Below are positions 18,332-26,837 of a stretch of 61,208 bases of DNA, piece after piece. Position 1 is the stretch's first letter, and each line of letters starts with the position of its first letter. The notes under the pieces were generated by a model that had not been told where the DNA came from, searched no databases, and saw nothing but the letters and a program-made list of their open reading frames with translations. The stretch covers positions 1-61,208 of the forward strand of contig NZ_CP050442.1 of the NCBI RefSeq assembly GCF_011769525.1. The letters run 5' to 3'. Source of the DNA: Tolypothrix sp. PCC 7910. Lineage in GTDB: Bacteria; Cyanobacteriota; Cyanobacteriia; Cyanobacteriales; Nostocaceae. Position numbers and translations under genes: made by a program.

Positions 18332-20339
18332 GCATCCTAAATTGTCCAAGGGGGTTGATAAATTCTCCTTGTGGGAATTCTGCTTCATAGGAGAAAGTAG
18401 CCATCTGAGATGGTTCCGTAAAATCACCATCCCGCTCAGAGGCAATAGCGCGTCCGTACTTAAGTTTTACCGTTGGTAATATACTTGCGAATACTGAACT
18501 TTGCTCTGCTTTTTCTCTGATTAAATCTTCCTGCTTCCACTTGGCTAATTGCAGAAGATACGTTCGCTGCGAAGAAGGTTTGAGTTCCTTGAGATAGGGT
18601 AGTTTTTGCCGCGCATCGAAATAAGCTTCAGAACGATTTAAGGACTCCTGAATTACATTTAGTTCAGCTTCTGTCACATCATCATCTTTCATTCTGCTTT
18701 TGAGGTAATTTCCAGCGTCATGCGGGTGATTATAAAGTACGTACTCAGTGAAAAATTCCACTATCAAGCTAGCAATATTAGGCGAATATATTTCCCGGTT
18801 TAGTGCTGATAATAGAAGTGGAGGAAGAGAAGCAATATCTGTTATGTAACCTGCAAGCCTATACAGAACCCAGATAACTGTTTGCTCATCAAGTGTATCA
18901 AGTACTTCTTTATTGAGCGTTATTGAACGGCGATTTTTGGCGGTTTTTTTGTGAACAAGTTTCGTTGTATCGTCATCACTTTCATGTACTGGAATTGAAT
19001 TAAAGAAACGAATTACATCACTTCCAGCAAAATGCAATTGTTTATTCTGAGATGCAAACCAGCGTGTAATTATACCATTCAGTACATTAAGATGGTTATT
19101 ATGTAGCTCAATAAAAGTTCTATCAAGAATTTTTGGGAGTGATGCCTGTTTTCCAGAACTATAATCCCAACCTAATGCTATGAACTCAACTATTTGAATG
19201 GCAGTATTGGGTTCATTTTTTAAACAGTAGTTTATACAATAGTCTAAGCTATGCAACATTTCTGTGGAGAAAGAAAGTATCTGCACTAAATGCAGAAGTG
19301 CTTCTTTGTACCACGAGCAACTGTAGGCTTCGCTCGCTTTCTGAAACAATATATTGCCCAATTGTTCTCGGACAACATGGTTCTTACTTGATGCAAATTC
19401 AACTAGGATTGCTGCTGCTTCATCTGATTTATTTGCTAAATTGCCGTAGGCTTGTAGCAATACAAGGTCAGTCTCAACGTTGAATTTTTCCTTGAAACTA
19501 TTGAATTTATCCAAAGTGGCTTGCAGTTGATCGGACTGCTTGCTAGTTTCGTAACTAAACTCACCCAGGAAAGCAATACCTATCTGCCGAAGTATTGATT
19601 GTTCTGAATTTGTCAAAACAAGAGCGCGACGATGGGCTTCGTCAGGGTTGAATTTGGCAAGTCCTCGAAGAGCATAAAAAGCTAGCGAAACTATACGCGG
19701 CTCTTGAGCTACTATAAAGTTGTTGTAAAAGAAATCTGCATTGCTTTGAGAACGAGAGGCTAAATTTTCAACAATTGAATATATCCTATATCCCGTTTTG
19801 GTTTGAAGTATTAGTTCAAACACCTCCACTAAAGATTCTAGTTTAATCTCAAGTCGAGGAAGCGCATCGCAAAAAATATCGTAAATATCCTCTCTTGATC
19901 TGTCTGGTTTTTCTCTTAATAATTCTAATCTTGTTAACTCTGTTATACGACCCACTATATCTTTCTGGTATTCACCCTCCAGCAATAACAGTACATCAAC
20001 TCCTATTTGACTACTAAATTTAATGCGAATACTAAAACTGTATATGGCATGAAATAAACCAATTACTTTTTCAGGTTCATCCCAAGCTGCAAGTACTAAA
20101 TCCACAGTATGGCGAACTAAGTAGTCATCGCGTACTTCTGGGTTAGAAAATCCTATCTTGCCTTCATTGCTTATGATATACCCAAGTTTAATTCCTGGAT
20201 TTAAATCAACCTCATCAATTGCTGGGATAGGCACAGTTTCTTCAGATTGCTCATAAATTGCACCAGCTGCCCATTGTAGAGATGCGTGTGCTTCTGCATG
20301 ACTTTGTCGGATTTGTTGCCAGTGTGGGGTTAGGTTCAT
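18300..20339 (-). CDS. Helical-repeat protein, C-terminus altered by IS
   Basis: About 679 residues from the ATG at 20339; a TTG at 20453 would add 38 residues of poor coding look. No named family. From about 150 to 600 it consists of paired helices like HEAT/ARM repeats, e.g. EPRIVSLAFYALRGLAKFNPDEAHRRALVL and HVVREQLGNILFQKASEAY. The IS replaces the native end after LGQFRM: the original tail (RLQWQNVGLNNMKN..., read at 17137-17059) ended in a stop overlapping the ATG of the nuclease-like gene. The current end is a 10-residue IS-derived tail. A scaffold or sensor role is an inference from the repeat fold and the operon. Confidence 0.65.
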   Translation of the reverse strand: MNLTPHWQQIRQSHAEAHASLQWAAGAIYEQSEETVPIPAIDEVDLNPGIKLGYIISNEGKIGFSNPEVRDDYLVRHTVDLVLAAWDEPEKVIGLFHAIYSFSIRIKFSSQIGVDVLLLLEGEYQKDIVGRITELTRLELLREKPDRSREDIYDIFCDALPRLEIKLESLVEVFELILQTKTGYRIYSIVENLASRSQSNADFFYNNFIVAQEPRIVSLAFYALRGLAKFNPDEAHRRALVLTNSEQSILRQIGIAFLGEFSYETSKQSDQLQATLDKFNSFKEKFNVETDLVLLQAYGNLANKSDEAAAILVEFASSKNHVVREQLGNILFQKASEAYSCSWYKEALLHLVQILSFSTEMLHSLDYCINYCLKNEPNTAIQIVEFIALGWDYSSGKQASLPKILDRTFIELHNNHLNVLNGIITRWFASQNKQLHFAGSDVIRFFNSIPVHESDDDTTKLVHKKTAKNRRSITLNKEVLDTLDEQTVIWVLYRLAGYITDIASLPPLLLSALNREIYSPNIASLIVEFFTEYVLYNHPHDAGNYLKSRMKDDDVTEAELNVIQESLNRSEAYFDARQKLPYLKELKPSSQRTYLLQLAKWKQEDLIREKAEQSSVFASILPTVKLKYGRAIASERDGDFTEPSQMATFSYEAEFPQGEFINPLGQFRMPGWFHTNREK
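18332..18350. repeat. 19-bp target duplication, right copy
   Basis: Identical to 17139-17157. It still encodes the LGQFRM stretch at the end of the interrupted gene. Confidence 0.85.
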
Positions 20340-20807
20340 CTCGCTATAGGCTTTGCAGTACTGAGTATTAATAGTATCTATAGTTAAATAATTTTTTTGA
20401 GAAGTCCAATCACACCTTGGTGTTAGTAGTGTTTGTGCGATCGCACTTACCAATTCCTTAATGTTGACATTGCTGTTTACGTTATTTTTTACAGTACAAG
20501 GCGGAAGGTAATGTGAGAAGCAACGATATGGTGATCATAAATAACACTATGCCAAAAAACGAGTGTTCGGCACGCGACAAACTGATTACACAATTTATAC
20601 CAAAAGCTAAGTCTAGCTATAATAGTACATAGGTTCTATTAAATCAAGTATTGTAACTTTCTTAACCATATTGAGAGCGAACGCGCTTTGTGGTGCTGCT
20701 ACCTTTAGCTTGATGTTGTGATAATCTTCCTGAGCGACCAAAATCTTTTCGTTACTAAACCCAAGCCTATTTTGCGGCTTGTTTTTGGTACTATGAAATT
20801 CGCCCGT
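20340..20807. other. Intergenic region without a clear gene
   Basis: The stretch includes the possible extended start of the helical-repeat gene and an AT-rich segment (TTAACTATAGATACTAT, minus strand) that could be its promoter. A 102-codon minus-strand frame at 20613-20921 overlaps the next gene and its terminator and does not look like a real gene. Confidence 0.5.
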
Positions 20808-20841
20808 TAAACAAAAAGCCTCCAGTAATACACTAGAGGCT
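20808..20841 (-). terminator. Rho-independent terminator
   Basis: AGCCTCCAGT (20817-20826) pairs with ACTAGAGGCT (20832-20841) apart from one mismatch; read on the minus strand it is followed by a TTTTTGTTT tail. It stands 27 bp after the stop of the plasmid ATPase gene and should end the operon running from about 24.7 kb. Confidence 0.75.
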
Positions 20842-20868
20842 GATTGGTTATTGACCGTTGCACATGGC

Positions 20869-22917
20869 TCATGGAAACAGTTCCTTGTATTCGGTGTAAG
20901 CCTGCTTCCAGCCCTTACCATTTTTCTCCACTCCCCAAAGGGATTGAATAATTTGAGTCTGCGACATCTTCTTGTCTACCATCTGCTTGACGATGCCAAC
21001 CAATTGGTCACTCGTCAGTGAAGCAGGAGTGTAGCAACGGTCGGTATCGTTTCTGGTATCGTCGGCCAGAGTCTTAGAATCACCGTTTTCTGGGATGGTA
21101 TCACCGATTCCGGTATCGTTTCCAGTATCGATACCAGATGTTTCTAAAACCTCAGAAGCCTTATCAGTCGGTTGGTATCGGTCGGTATCGCTTGGATTTG
21201 GGTGCAGAGTTGGCGGTGGTGCATCTGATATTATCCAATTGTCATTAATCCACGCTCTCGCCTGATTTAAAAACTCATCCTGTGGCTTTTCTTGGGGTGG
21301 TACAGAATCAGCCAAAGCCGGGGAATCACTTTTCAACTCAGGAAAATAAACAAGCAGTGTTCGCGCCGGATCTGGTTGCCCAGAATGGGGATTAACCTCA
21401 GTTTTTAGCCAGTCTGGAATCGTGCCGATTTCACCCTGTGCGATCGCCTTATCAAAACTATCAGGGTCAGCTAGGAAGTAACGTCCTGTGGAGAGCGAGA
21501 TTGACTTAAGCGGCGACAGCTTTTTACTCGTGGCCTCACAGCCAATAAAAGTAGCCCCACTTTTGAAAGTATCGCCAAAACCGGCGGTGTTTTTCGTCCC
21601 CACCCAAGATGTCAGATTCTTGCCATGCAACACAACGAAAATTTGTGCGCCCTTCTTGCTGGCACGAGTGAATAGGAAGCGAATAATCCATTGCTTCTGG
21701 TCATCGCTGAGATAGTCAGACAACGCAACCGCTTCATCTATGACCAAAATAATATCTGTGTAACTATTTTGGGCGGCGTTGTCCATTTCCCTTAAATATT
21801 GGTACAAATCGCCTGCAACAATAGCATCAGCCTTTGCACCCTCCATTTGGGGATAACTAAGTCTGCATACTAAGTGATGGCATTGGAACGGGTATATATC
21901 ATCACCTGCTGTATAGTAGTGAATTTTGGTGTTTGGCTCAAGTGCTTTACTGAGGATGGCTAAAATCGCCATCAGCGTACCCTTACCGCCTCGCTGATTA
22001 CCAGCAATCACGGTGATTTGGTCACGAATGCACTTGGCGATATCAAAACCACTTTTAGTTAGTGCATCAATAATTGCGATCGCTCTAGTGTGTAGCGGTA
22101 ACGCCAAGACCGATTGAATGTCCGGGGCTATTGTCTGTGCAGCAGGTTCAGACCGTGGGGGACTGGGCAACTGGACAAAATGCGGTTGTGGCAGTTCAAC
22201 GAACTTGGGTTCTGGTATTTTGGCTTGTGGCAGTTGGGATTGTTCCTGAATGAGAGTCACTTGAGCCTGATCAATTCTGGGGTCAGGGGCTACCTGTGCC
22301 AGATGTTTACCCAACTGCTCAACAGTAGGAAACGCACCTCTAAAAGTGGTGAAGTTGTCCAGCAGCCACCTATAAGCATAGAACCGCTTACCAGCTTCTA
22401 CGCCCGTAAGAAAATCGGTGAGGGTGTTGGTGTACTGCCGCAGCATCACAAATTCACTACGCTCTGTGGGTGTAAGGTGGTTCATCAAATCTACAATTTC
22501 ATTCGAGCCGGCAAACCATTCGGCTCTTGCTTCGCTGTCACCCATTGCTGAAAGGAATTCTAGGAAGTTACCCCGCACAAAGGGAATGGGAGCAAAGCAG
22601 TGGGAATCGGTCATATCTTGTACCACTGACCAAGCGTAACCCAGACCCGCAACTAACGCACCGATGGGGGCTAGTGGAGAGGTGGCATAACAAACAGCCC
22701 CAATTGATGCCGTTGCTAAAGTAACGCATTTGGCTAGGTTCATACCTGCCCTTTCAGTTTTGGCACGAACCAATAATTGATCCAGCCTTTCTACTAGCCA
22801 AGGGGCGATGTTACCCGCTTCCAAATGTTCAATGCAGGGATAGTCAGCTCGTAATGAGGCAGTTTCCTTGGTGGCAAGTTGCGGTACTGGTTGATGAATG
22901 TCGGGTGAAAATTCCAT
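20869..22917 (-). CDS. Membrane-anchored plasmid ATPase (TraD/FtsK-like)
   Basis: About 682 residues; start chosen at the ATG at 22917 because GGAG precedes it by about 8 nt. Hydrophobic helices lie near 60-95. A P-loop GNQRGGKGT is at about 306-314 and a Walker B IILVIDEAVALSD about 80 residues later. The linker (about 225-260) is Pro/Gln-rich and the C-terminus is Asp/Thr-rich, ending in a small helical domain (SLTSDQLVGIVKQMVDKKMSQTQII). The layout resembles type IV coupling proteins or related plasmid DNA-handling ATPases. The upstream membrane genes and the MobF relaxase support a role in conjugation. I cannot name the family. Confidence 0.65.
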   Translation of the reverse strand: MEFSPDIHQPVPQLATKETASLRADYPCIEHLEAGNIAPWLVERLDQLLVRAKTERAGMNLAKCVTLATASIGAVCYATSPLAPIGALVAGLGYAWSVVQDMTDSHCFAPIPFVRGNFLEFLSAMGDSEARAEWFAGSNEIVDLMNHLTPTERSEFVMLRQYTNTLTDFLTGVEAGKRFYAYRWLLDNFTTFRGAFPTVEQLGKHLAQVAPDPRIDQAQVTLIQEQSQLPQAKIPEPKFVELPQPHFVQLPSPPRSEPAAQTIAPDIQSVLALPLHTRAIAIIDALTKSGFDIAKCIRDQITVIAGNQRGGKGTLMAILAILSKALEPNTKIHYYTAGDDIYPFQCHHLVCRLSYPQMEGAKADAIVAGDLYQYLREMDNAAQNSYTDIILVIDEAVALSDYLSDDQKQWIIRFLFTRASKKGAQIFVVLHGKNLTSWVGTKNTAGFGDTFKSGATFIGCEATSKKLSPLKSISLSTGRYFLADPDSFDKAIAQGEIGTIPDWLKTEVNPHSGQPDPARTLLVYFPELKSDSPALADSVPPQEKPQDEFLNQARAWINDNWIISDAPPPTLHPNPSDTDRYQPTDKASEVLETSGIDTGNDTGIGDTIPENGDSKTLADDTRNDTDRCYTPASLTSDQLVGIVKQMVDKKMSQTQIIQSLWGVEKNGKGWKQAYTEYKELFP

Positions 22918-22933
22918 AGTTTTCTCCAATTAA

Positions 22934-22993
22934 AAGCTCTGGGGCAGAGGTGCAGGGGAGAGGTTACTGTCAATCCCCCCTGCTCCAGAGCTT
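22934..22993 (-). other. Intercistronic hairpin
   Basis: AAGCTCTGG (22934-22942) and CCAGAGCTT (22985-22993) are perfect inverted repeats enclosing GGGGCAGAGG...CCCCCCTGCT, so a long imperfect stem is possible between the membrane-protein gene and the ATPase gene. It overlaps the stop codon of the former and may stabilise or attenuate the transcript. Confidence 0.55.
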
Positions 22994-23708
22994 ATTTAGT
23001 CAATCGCCAGATTGTGTAACCGATTTCGCCTGCCATCATGGTGGTGAAGTTGTAAGCCAAACACCCCAAAATCTGGCCAGGGTCAGTGTAAGCGAACGGA
23101 TTGCGCCCTACGAATGTTGTGGTTAAGTCGAATATCCAGAAAAACAGTGCGATTGCGCCTCCAGCATGGCGTTCTTTCATGCCTGCAACCTTATAGTCAC
23201 GCCACAGTGCGGTAGTCAGGTCAATGTTTGCACTCGGCTTGCTACCAAGGGTGTACTGTTTGGATTCTTCAAACTCGGCTTTGGCTTGGTCTGGGCGTTT
23301 ACCCCGTAAGCTCCGGGCTTCCATTACCTGAACTAAAGCCGATATGCCAAGTGAAAGCCAGAAAAATAGATTAAACGGGAGCGTTAGCCAGCCCAACCAA
23401 CCAATCCAAGTTGTTTCAAACCAGGAAAACATCGGAATGCCTTGAAAGAGGGTCTGCCAAATTCCATCAGAACTGAGGATTGTGCCAAGAAAGAACCCCA
23501 TTGCGCCGAGTATTTTTGTGCCGGATGAGCCTGGGGTAACAAACTGAGCGAAGATGTGGGTAATGAAGGTCACGGGCAGGGCAATGATATCAACAATCCA
23601 TTGCGCTAAGATTTCAGCGTAATTAGTGACTCTTTTGTTGCTAGTTTTTGGGGAAGTTGCAGCTGTCGAATTTGAATTATTTGGCGGCTTATATTCTGCA
23701 CTTTTCAT
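22992..23708 (-). CDS. Plasmid membrane protein
   Basis: 238 residues with at least four hydrophobic segments: IIALPVTFITHIFAQFV (about 36-52), ILGAMGFFLGTILSS, WLGWLTLPFNLFFWLSLGISALV, and helices near 180-232. The N-terminus is Ser/Thr/Asn-rich and cytoplasmic-looking. The ATG follows the previous stop by 3 bp, and the GGAGGAAAG at the end of that gene serves as its ribosome site, so the genes are coupled. No family recognised. Its place between a small membrane protein and the P-loop ATPase suggests a subunit of a membrane complex, perhaps for DNA transfer. Confidence 0.65.
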   Translation of the reverse strand: MKSAEYKPPNNSNSTAATSPKTSNKRVTNYAEILAQWIVDIIALPVTFITHIFAQFVTPGSSGTKILGAMGFFLGTILSSDGIWQTLFQGIPMFSWFETTWIGWLGWLTLPFNLFFWLSLGISALVQVMEARSLRGKRPDQAKAEFEESKQYTLGSKPSANIDLTTALWRDYKVAGMKERHAGGAIALFFWIFDLTTTFVGRNPFAYTDPGQILGCLAYNFTTMMAGEIGYTIWRLTK

Positions 23709-23711
23709 TGC

Positions 23712-24116
23712 TTACTTTCCTCCAATTGGGGTGAGAGATTGCAGACATTTTTGTAGTGATACTTCCAAAGCCAACGGCCGTTCTGCTATCTGCCCTATGC
23801 AACGACCTCCTGAGTCATAAACATAAACTAGTTCATCCTCTTGGTAATAGCTGATGTCTGGTCTTGGGTTGCGTTTTGGGTTATCTAAATAGCCTCTGAT
23901 TCTGAGTTTTAAACTGGTCGGTAATATGCCAGTAGAGTTCAGTTTGTCGCTGGTCAGTTTGCGTTGTTCTATGCGTGAGCGTTCAACAGATTCTCTAGCT
24001 TCTAAGTTCGACACAGCAGAGAAAGTGTAGAACTGCTGAGGCAGTTTAATGAACATAGGTGCAGCAATCAAACCCAAACCCAATAGCCCCAGCATGGCTT
24101 GTTTTTGGTACTTCAT
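23712..24116 (-). CDS. Small single-pass membrane protein
   Basis: 134 residues from the ATG at 24116. An in-frame ATG at 24191 would extend it into the preceding gene. One N-terminal helix (MLGLLGLGLIAAPMFI) anchors it; the rest is soluble, with a coiled-coil-like ESVERSRIEQRKLTSDK and a beta-rich end containing YVYDSGGRCIGQIAERPL. Family unknown. It is coupled by 3 bp to the membrane protein downstream, so it probably belongs to the same complex. Confidence 0.6.
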   Translation of the reverse strand: MKYQKQAMLGLLGLGLIAAPMFIKLPQQFYTFSAVSNLEARESVERSRIEQRKLTSDKLNSTGILPTSLKLRIRGYLDNPKRNPRPDISYYQEDELVYVYDSGGRCIGQIAERPLALEVSLQKCLQSLTPIGGK

Positions 24117-24169
24117 TGTTGAGTTTTTAATTGATTGATGATTGCTTCTGCCAATCCCTAAATGGTCGC

Positions 24170-24418
24170 CTATTGGGGTGTACTGATACAAATCCTCTTG
24201 AAGCTTCTGAATTGTATTGGGCTGATTCTTACTAGTAAATATTGTCCCTGTGTAGCAATTTCAGTAGCGATTAAGTTTTCAGTTATCGCTTTTAAAAAAT
24301 GCAGTTTTTCAATGCGATTAATCCCTTCAAGGCAAGAACCATAAGTATCTTGTAACCAGTCTAAATAGGTTCCATCTCCAGGGGTTAGAGCGCAGTAGTA
24401 TCCAAGCGGTTGAGTCAT
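24170..24418 (-). CDS. Small hypothetical protein
   Basis: 82 residues with an AAGGA ribosome site about 9 nt before the ATG. It begins with TQPLGYYCALTPGDGTYLDWLQDTYGSCLEGINRIEKLHFL and has mixed helix and strand, with no motif I know. It is first or second in the minus-strand operon leading to the membrane proteins and ATPase. It is likely real because of its good start and its close spacing to neighbours; function unknown. Confidence 0.55.
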   Translation of the reverse strand: MTQPLGYYCALTPGDGTYLDWLQDTYGSCLEGINRIEKLHFLKAITENLIATEIATQGQYLLVRISPIQFRSFKRICISTPQ

Positions 24419-24512
24419 GATTTACAATCCTTATGTCGTTTATCGTTATGCGGCGGTAGACACATTGGTAGGGCGATTGCAATGATTCGCAGTCCGTGCA
24501 ATCGCTCTCCCA

Positions 24513-24710
24513 TCACTGAAAAAATCTTTCAGTAGAAACATCAACGGTTGAAGCTGCGGCCTCCCATTGCAGAGTATTGAAAAATTGGCTGACATCTCCA
24601 AGAGTCACGTCACAATCAAAGTTCAACCTTTGATACTGTGGATGCTGTCGAATTTGGGTTAGTAATTGTTGGGCTTGTGCAACTAATTCTGGCAGTGGTT
24701 GAGTATTCAT
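24513..24710 (-). CDS. Small hypothetical protein
   Basis: 65 residues preceded by GAGGTG about 6 nt before the ATG. Mostly helical at first (PELVAQAQQLLTQIRQHPQYQRL), then acidic. No family recognised. It opens the operon that continues through the small gene at 24418 to the ATPase. A repeat-rich segment (24735-24935) separates it from the partition operon upstream. Confidence 0.5.
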   Translation of the reverse strand: MNTQPLPELVAQAQQLLTQIRQHPQYQRLNFDCDVTLGDVSQFFNTLQWEAAASTVDVSTERFFQ

Positions 24711-24734
24711 TTTTCACCTCAAAAAATCGTTGAA

Positions 24735-24937
24735 GAAGGCAGAAGGCAGGAGGCAGAAGGCAGAAGGTAACGTTTGCGATGGGGATTCAAAACCAACCAT
24801 GACGAGAGCCACCAAATTGAAAATTTGGTGGGGGTCTTAAACCCTTGCTCCCGACTGTCGCGCAGACGGTTCGGGCAAGAAGAGTTGGGATAAATCCCTT
24901 CTGCCTTCTGCCCTCTGCCCTCTGCCTTTCTTCGGTC
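24735..24937. repeat. Inverted short tandem repeats around hairpins
   Basis: GAAGGCAG-type heptamers (24735-24768) and their inverse CTTCTGCC/CTCTGCC (24897-24929) enclose about 130 bp with a strong hairpin, CCACCAAATT-GAA-AATTTGGTGG (24811-24833). The 80-codon frame across this stretch is repeat-derived and not a likely gene. The layout resembles a small non-autonomous mobile repeat. Confidence 0.6.
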
Positions 24938-24953
24938 ATAGACTATGTTTAGG

Positions 24954-25112
24954 TTATTCATGGCTACCTCTTAAAGACTTAACAAGAGTGTCGCCGTAGT
25001 TAACCAACAGGATGCTAAATAGCTGAGAGTAAGTGTTGATTCCTGTCTGTTCAATGATTTCTTTGGCTAATGGTAAATACTTTTCGTCTAGGACTACACG
25101 CGTTTGACTCAT
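24954..25112 (-). CDS. 52-residue RHH-like protein in the parM operon
   Basis: A short frame: it begins MSQTRVVLDEKYLPLAKEII and continues with a second helix (TYSQLFSILLVNYGDTLVKSL). A beta strand with TRVVLDE followed by two helices is the ribbon-helix-helix (CopG/Arc) pattern. Its ATG overlaps the stop of the upstream gene (ATGA), so it is translationally coupled. As the last gene of the ParM operon it may bind the partition site or repress the operon. Likely real because of the coupling and the fold; exact role unknown. Confidence 0.65.
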   Translation of the reverse strand: MSQTRVVLDEKYLPLAKEIIEQTGINTYSQLFSILLVNYGDTLVKSLRGSHE

Positions 25113-25525
25113 AATTTAAGACTCCTCATCAAAGCCTGACCTTTTGGCTTCTCTCTTGTTTGTGTTTGTTCAATTGGTGTGATTTCTGTCAAATTTTGTG
25201 GCTGTTGAAGAACAGGTTTTGTTAGAGGTATTTGAAAACTGGTTACATTGCCTGCCAAGTATTCTGAAATTAATAAATTTGTGGCAGAAGCTATATTTAT
25301 TCCTCTAGATAAACCGTATTGTGACAACCAATCATGATGACGTTTATCTAGTCTCACTCTCGTTTCGCTTGTCTCAATTTGTGACAAATTAGAGAGTTTC
25401 AAGTCCCATTTATGTTTGATTGCATCCAACAGTAGATTTACAGTATCACTCAGCTTTGAATAGTTAAGCGAAAGTCTTATTCCCTCTACTTTGGCGGCAA
25501 CCAAAACCGCTAAACGTACTTGCAT
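25109..25525 (-). CDS. ParR-like adaptor of the ParM system
   Basis: 138 residues from the ATG at 25525, 4 bp after the parM stop; an upstream in-frame start would run back into parM. The middle (about 60-115: IETSETRVRLDKRHHDWLSQYG..., then two helices with ASATNLLISEYLAG) looks like a ribbon-helix-helix DNA-binding unit. The C-terminus is Pro/Gln/Thr-rich. ParR proteins bind centromere repeats and cap ParM filaments; position right after a ParM-like gene makes this the obvious candidate. Sequence similarity to a named ParR was not checked. Confidence 0.65.
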   Translation of the reverse strand: MQVRLAVLVAAKVEGIRLSLNYSKLSDTVNLLLDAIKHKWDLKLSNLSQIETSETRVRLDKRHHDWLSQYGLSRGINIASATNLLISEYLAGNVTSFQIPLTKPVLQQPQNLTEITPIEQTQTREKPKGQALMRSLKL

Positions 25526-25529
25526 TTCT

Positions 25530-26462
25530 TTACATAGCCAGTAGTGCAGTAATGTTGGACAAATGAGGGTCAACTGGAATATAAAACCCAGGTTTTGCAC
25601 TCAATTTATGACGTACTAAATTGGCACATCCACCAATCAGCATGATGTTGGTGACATCTGCCAAGTAATCGTTAGCAGCTGTAGTAATGCTGTCCATCAG
25701 TCCGTTAAACCAGTTTTCTAACAAGCCTGGGAAGACTGAAGAAAAATCATACTTGCGCCCGTAGGTGAGGGAGCCGTCAGCAATGGAATCCATCATTTTG
25801 GCAACTTTGAAGGCGACGTTATCGCGCTTGGCATAACTCTGCATGAGGTCAGAATTAATGATGTCGTTAGCCAGGGAGACACCGCCCACCTTGGGGATTG
25901 AACGACGGGTGAGAATTTCACCACTGGGAGTCATGACAACATAGTTAGTAGTGCCGCCGCCGATGTCGATGCCGAGTGTATCGCCTTCAATGTCGAGCAA
26001 GCCTTTTTTGTAACCGTTAACTACAGCCACATCGGTTTCTAGGTAAAACTCAACATTTTTGATGCGGTGTTTATAGGTTCTGCCGTTGACTGTAACTTGA
26101 TGCTCTGCAATCAAAGTTTGACGGATAGCATCTTCATCCCAGTGATTGCGCTCTGGCACTAAGAACCGGACATTACCCTCAAAATCTTGCCTTAGTCCTG
26201 CCAGGGTGAAAGGTTTAACAAATTCCGGTAACTGCTTTCCTCGCTCGGCGGCGGTTTGTGGGTTTTTCTGTTTGGTGGCGCGTTCTCCGAGAACTAATAC
26301 TTTGTTGTCTAGTTTGACGCTGGGTGAATCATCTGTGTCTAAGTCTCTGGCACTGGTATAGGTCACGTCTTGAAAGACTGAGCGCATCACGCGGGGCTTT
26401 TCACCTTTGAGGGCGGTGATGCTGGTGAAGTTGCCAATATCTGCAAAGTAAATGTTGATCAC
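25530..26462 (-). CDS. parM: ParM/Alp-type actin-like partition ATPase
   Basis: 310 residues, starting at GTG behind AGGAGAAA. Actin-fold marks are the N-terminal phosphate loop FADIGNFTSIT, phosphate-2 loop LGIDIGGGTTNYVV near 165-178, and the adenosine motif IMLIGGCANLV near 275-285. Such proteins form filaments that push plasmid copies apart, with a ParR adaptor at the centromere. The genes for a ParR candidate and a small RHH protein follow with 4-bp or overlapping junctions. The plasmid also has a ParA system at 4 kb, so two partition types coexist, which can reflect plasmid fusion. Confidence 0.85.
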   Translation of the reverse strand: MINIYFADIGNFTSITALKGEKPRVMRSVFQDVTYTSARDLDTDDSPSVKLDNKVLVLGERATKQKNPQTAAERGKQLPEFVKPFTLAGLRQDFEGNVRFLVPERNHWDEDAIRQTLIAEHQVTVNGRTYKHRIKNVEFYLETDVAVVNGYKKGLLDIEGDTLGIDIGGGTTNYVVMTPSGEILTRRSIPKVGGVSLANDIINSDLMQSYAKRDNVAFKVAKMMDSIADGSLTYGRKYDFSSVFPGLLENWFNGLMDSITTAANDYLADVTNIMLIGGCANLVRHKLSAKPGFYIPVDPHLSNITALLAM

Positions 26463-26837
26463 TTGCTTTCTCCTATGAAGCTAGTAGCAACCGCATTACA
26501 TATATATAGATGCGGCTGTTGCTAACCTTTGATGGAGTGTAGGAATGTCGGTTGAGGCTTTCGCACGCACTTATCTTGATTTTCGGATGAATTACTTTAT
26601 TTAGAAGCGTTTACGTTTATTTAAAGGCTAATAATCTTTCTAGCAACATATTTATCCTAGATGTGGTTTTTTACGCCTTTTATCGTCCGTCTTGCGCTCA
26701 CATCTATAGATTAACACCTTTTTTGGATTAATCCGTTAATCCGTTAATGGATTTATATACTAATAAGTTATAGATTCATACGTAGGATAAAGTAATATTT
26801 ATCTGATGGATTTATCCGGTAAACCGATATAAACTTT
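26463..26837. promoter_or_regulatory. Divergent promoter region with TTAATCCG repeats
   Basis: The 375-bp region between parM (minus) and the small RHH gene (plus) has TTAATCCG at 26728 and 26736 and a third partial copy (TTAATGGA, 26744), contiguous 8-bp direct repeats, then AT-rich stretches and GGATTTATCC at 26817. RHH repressors typically bind such unspaced short repeats. This may be the operator of the RHH gene and the centromere of the ParM system. Confidence 0.5.

Noticed and set aside
20613-20921. 102-codon minus-strand frame
   Set aside because: It overlaps the 3' end and terminator of the ATPase gene and shows no family feature.
24719-24961. 80-codon minus-strand frame
   Set aside because: Composed of inverted GAAGGCAG-type repeats and a hairpin; overlaps the end of the coupled 52-residue gene.
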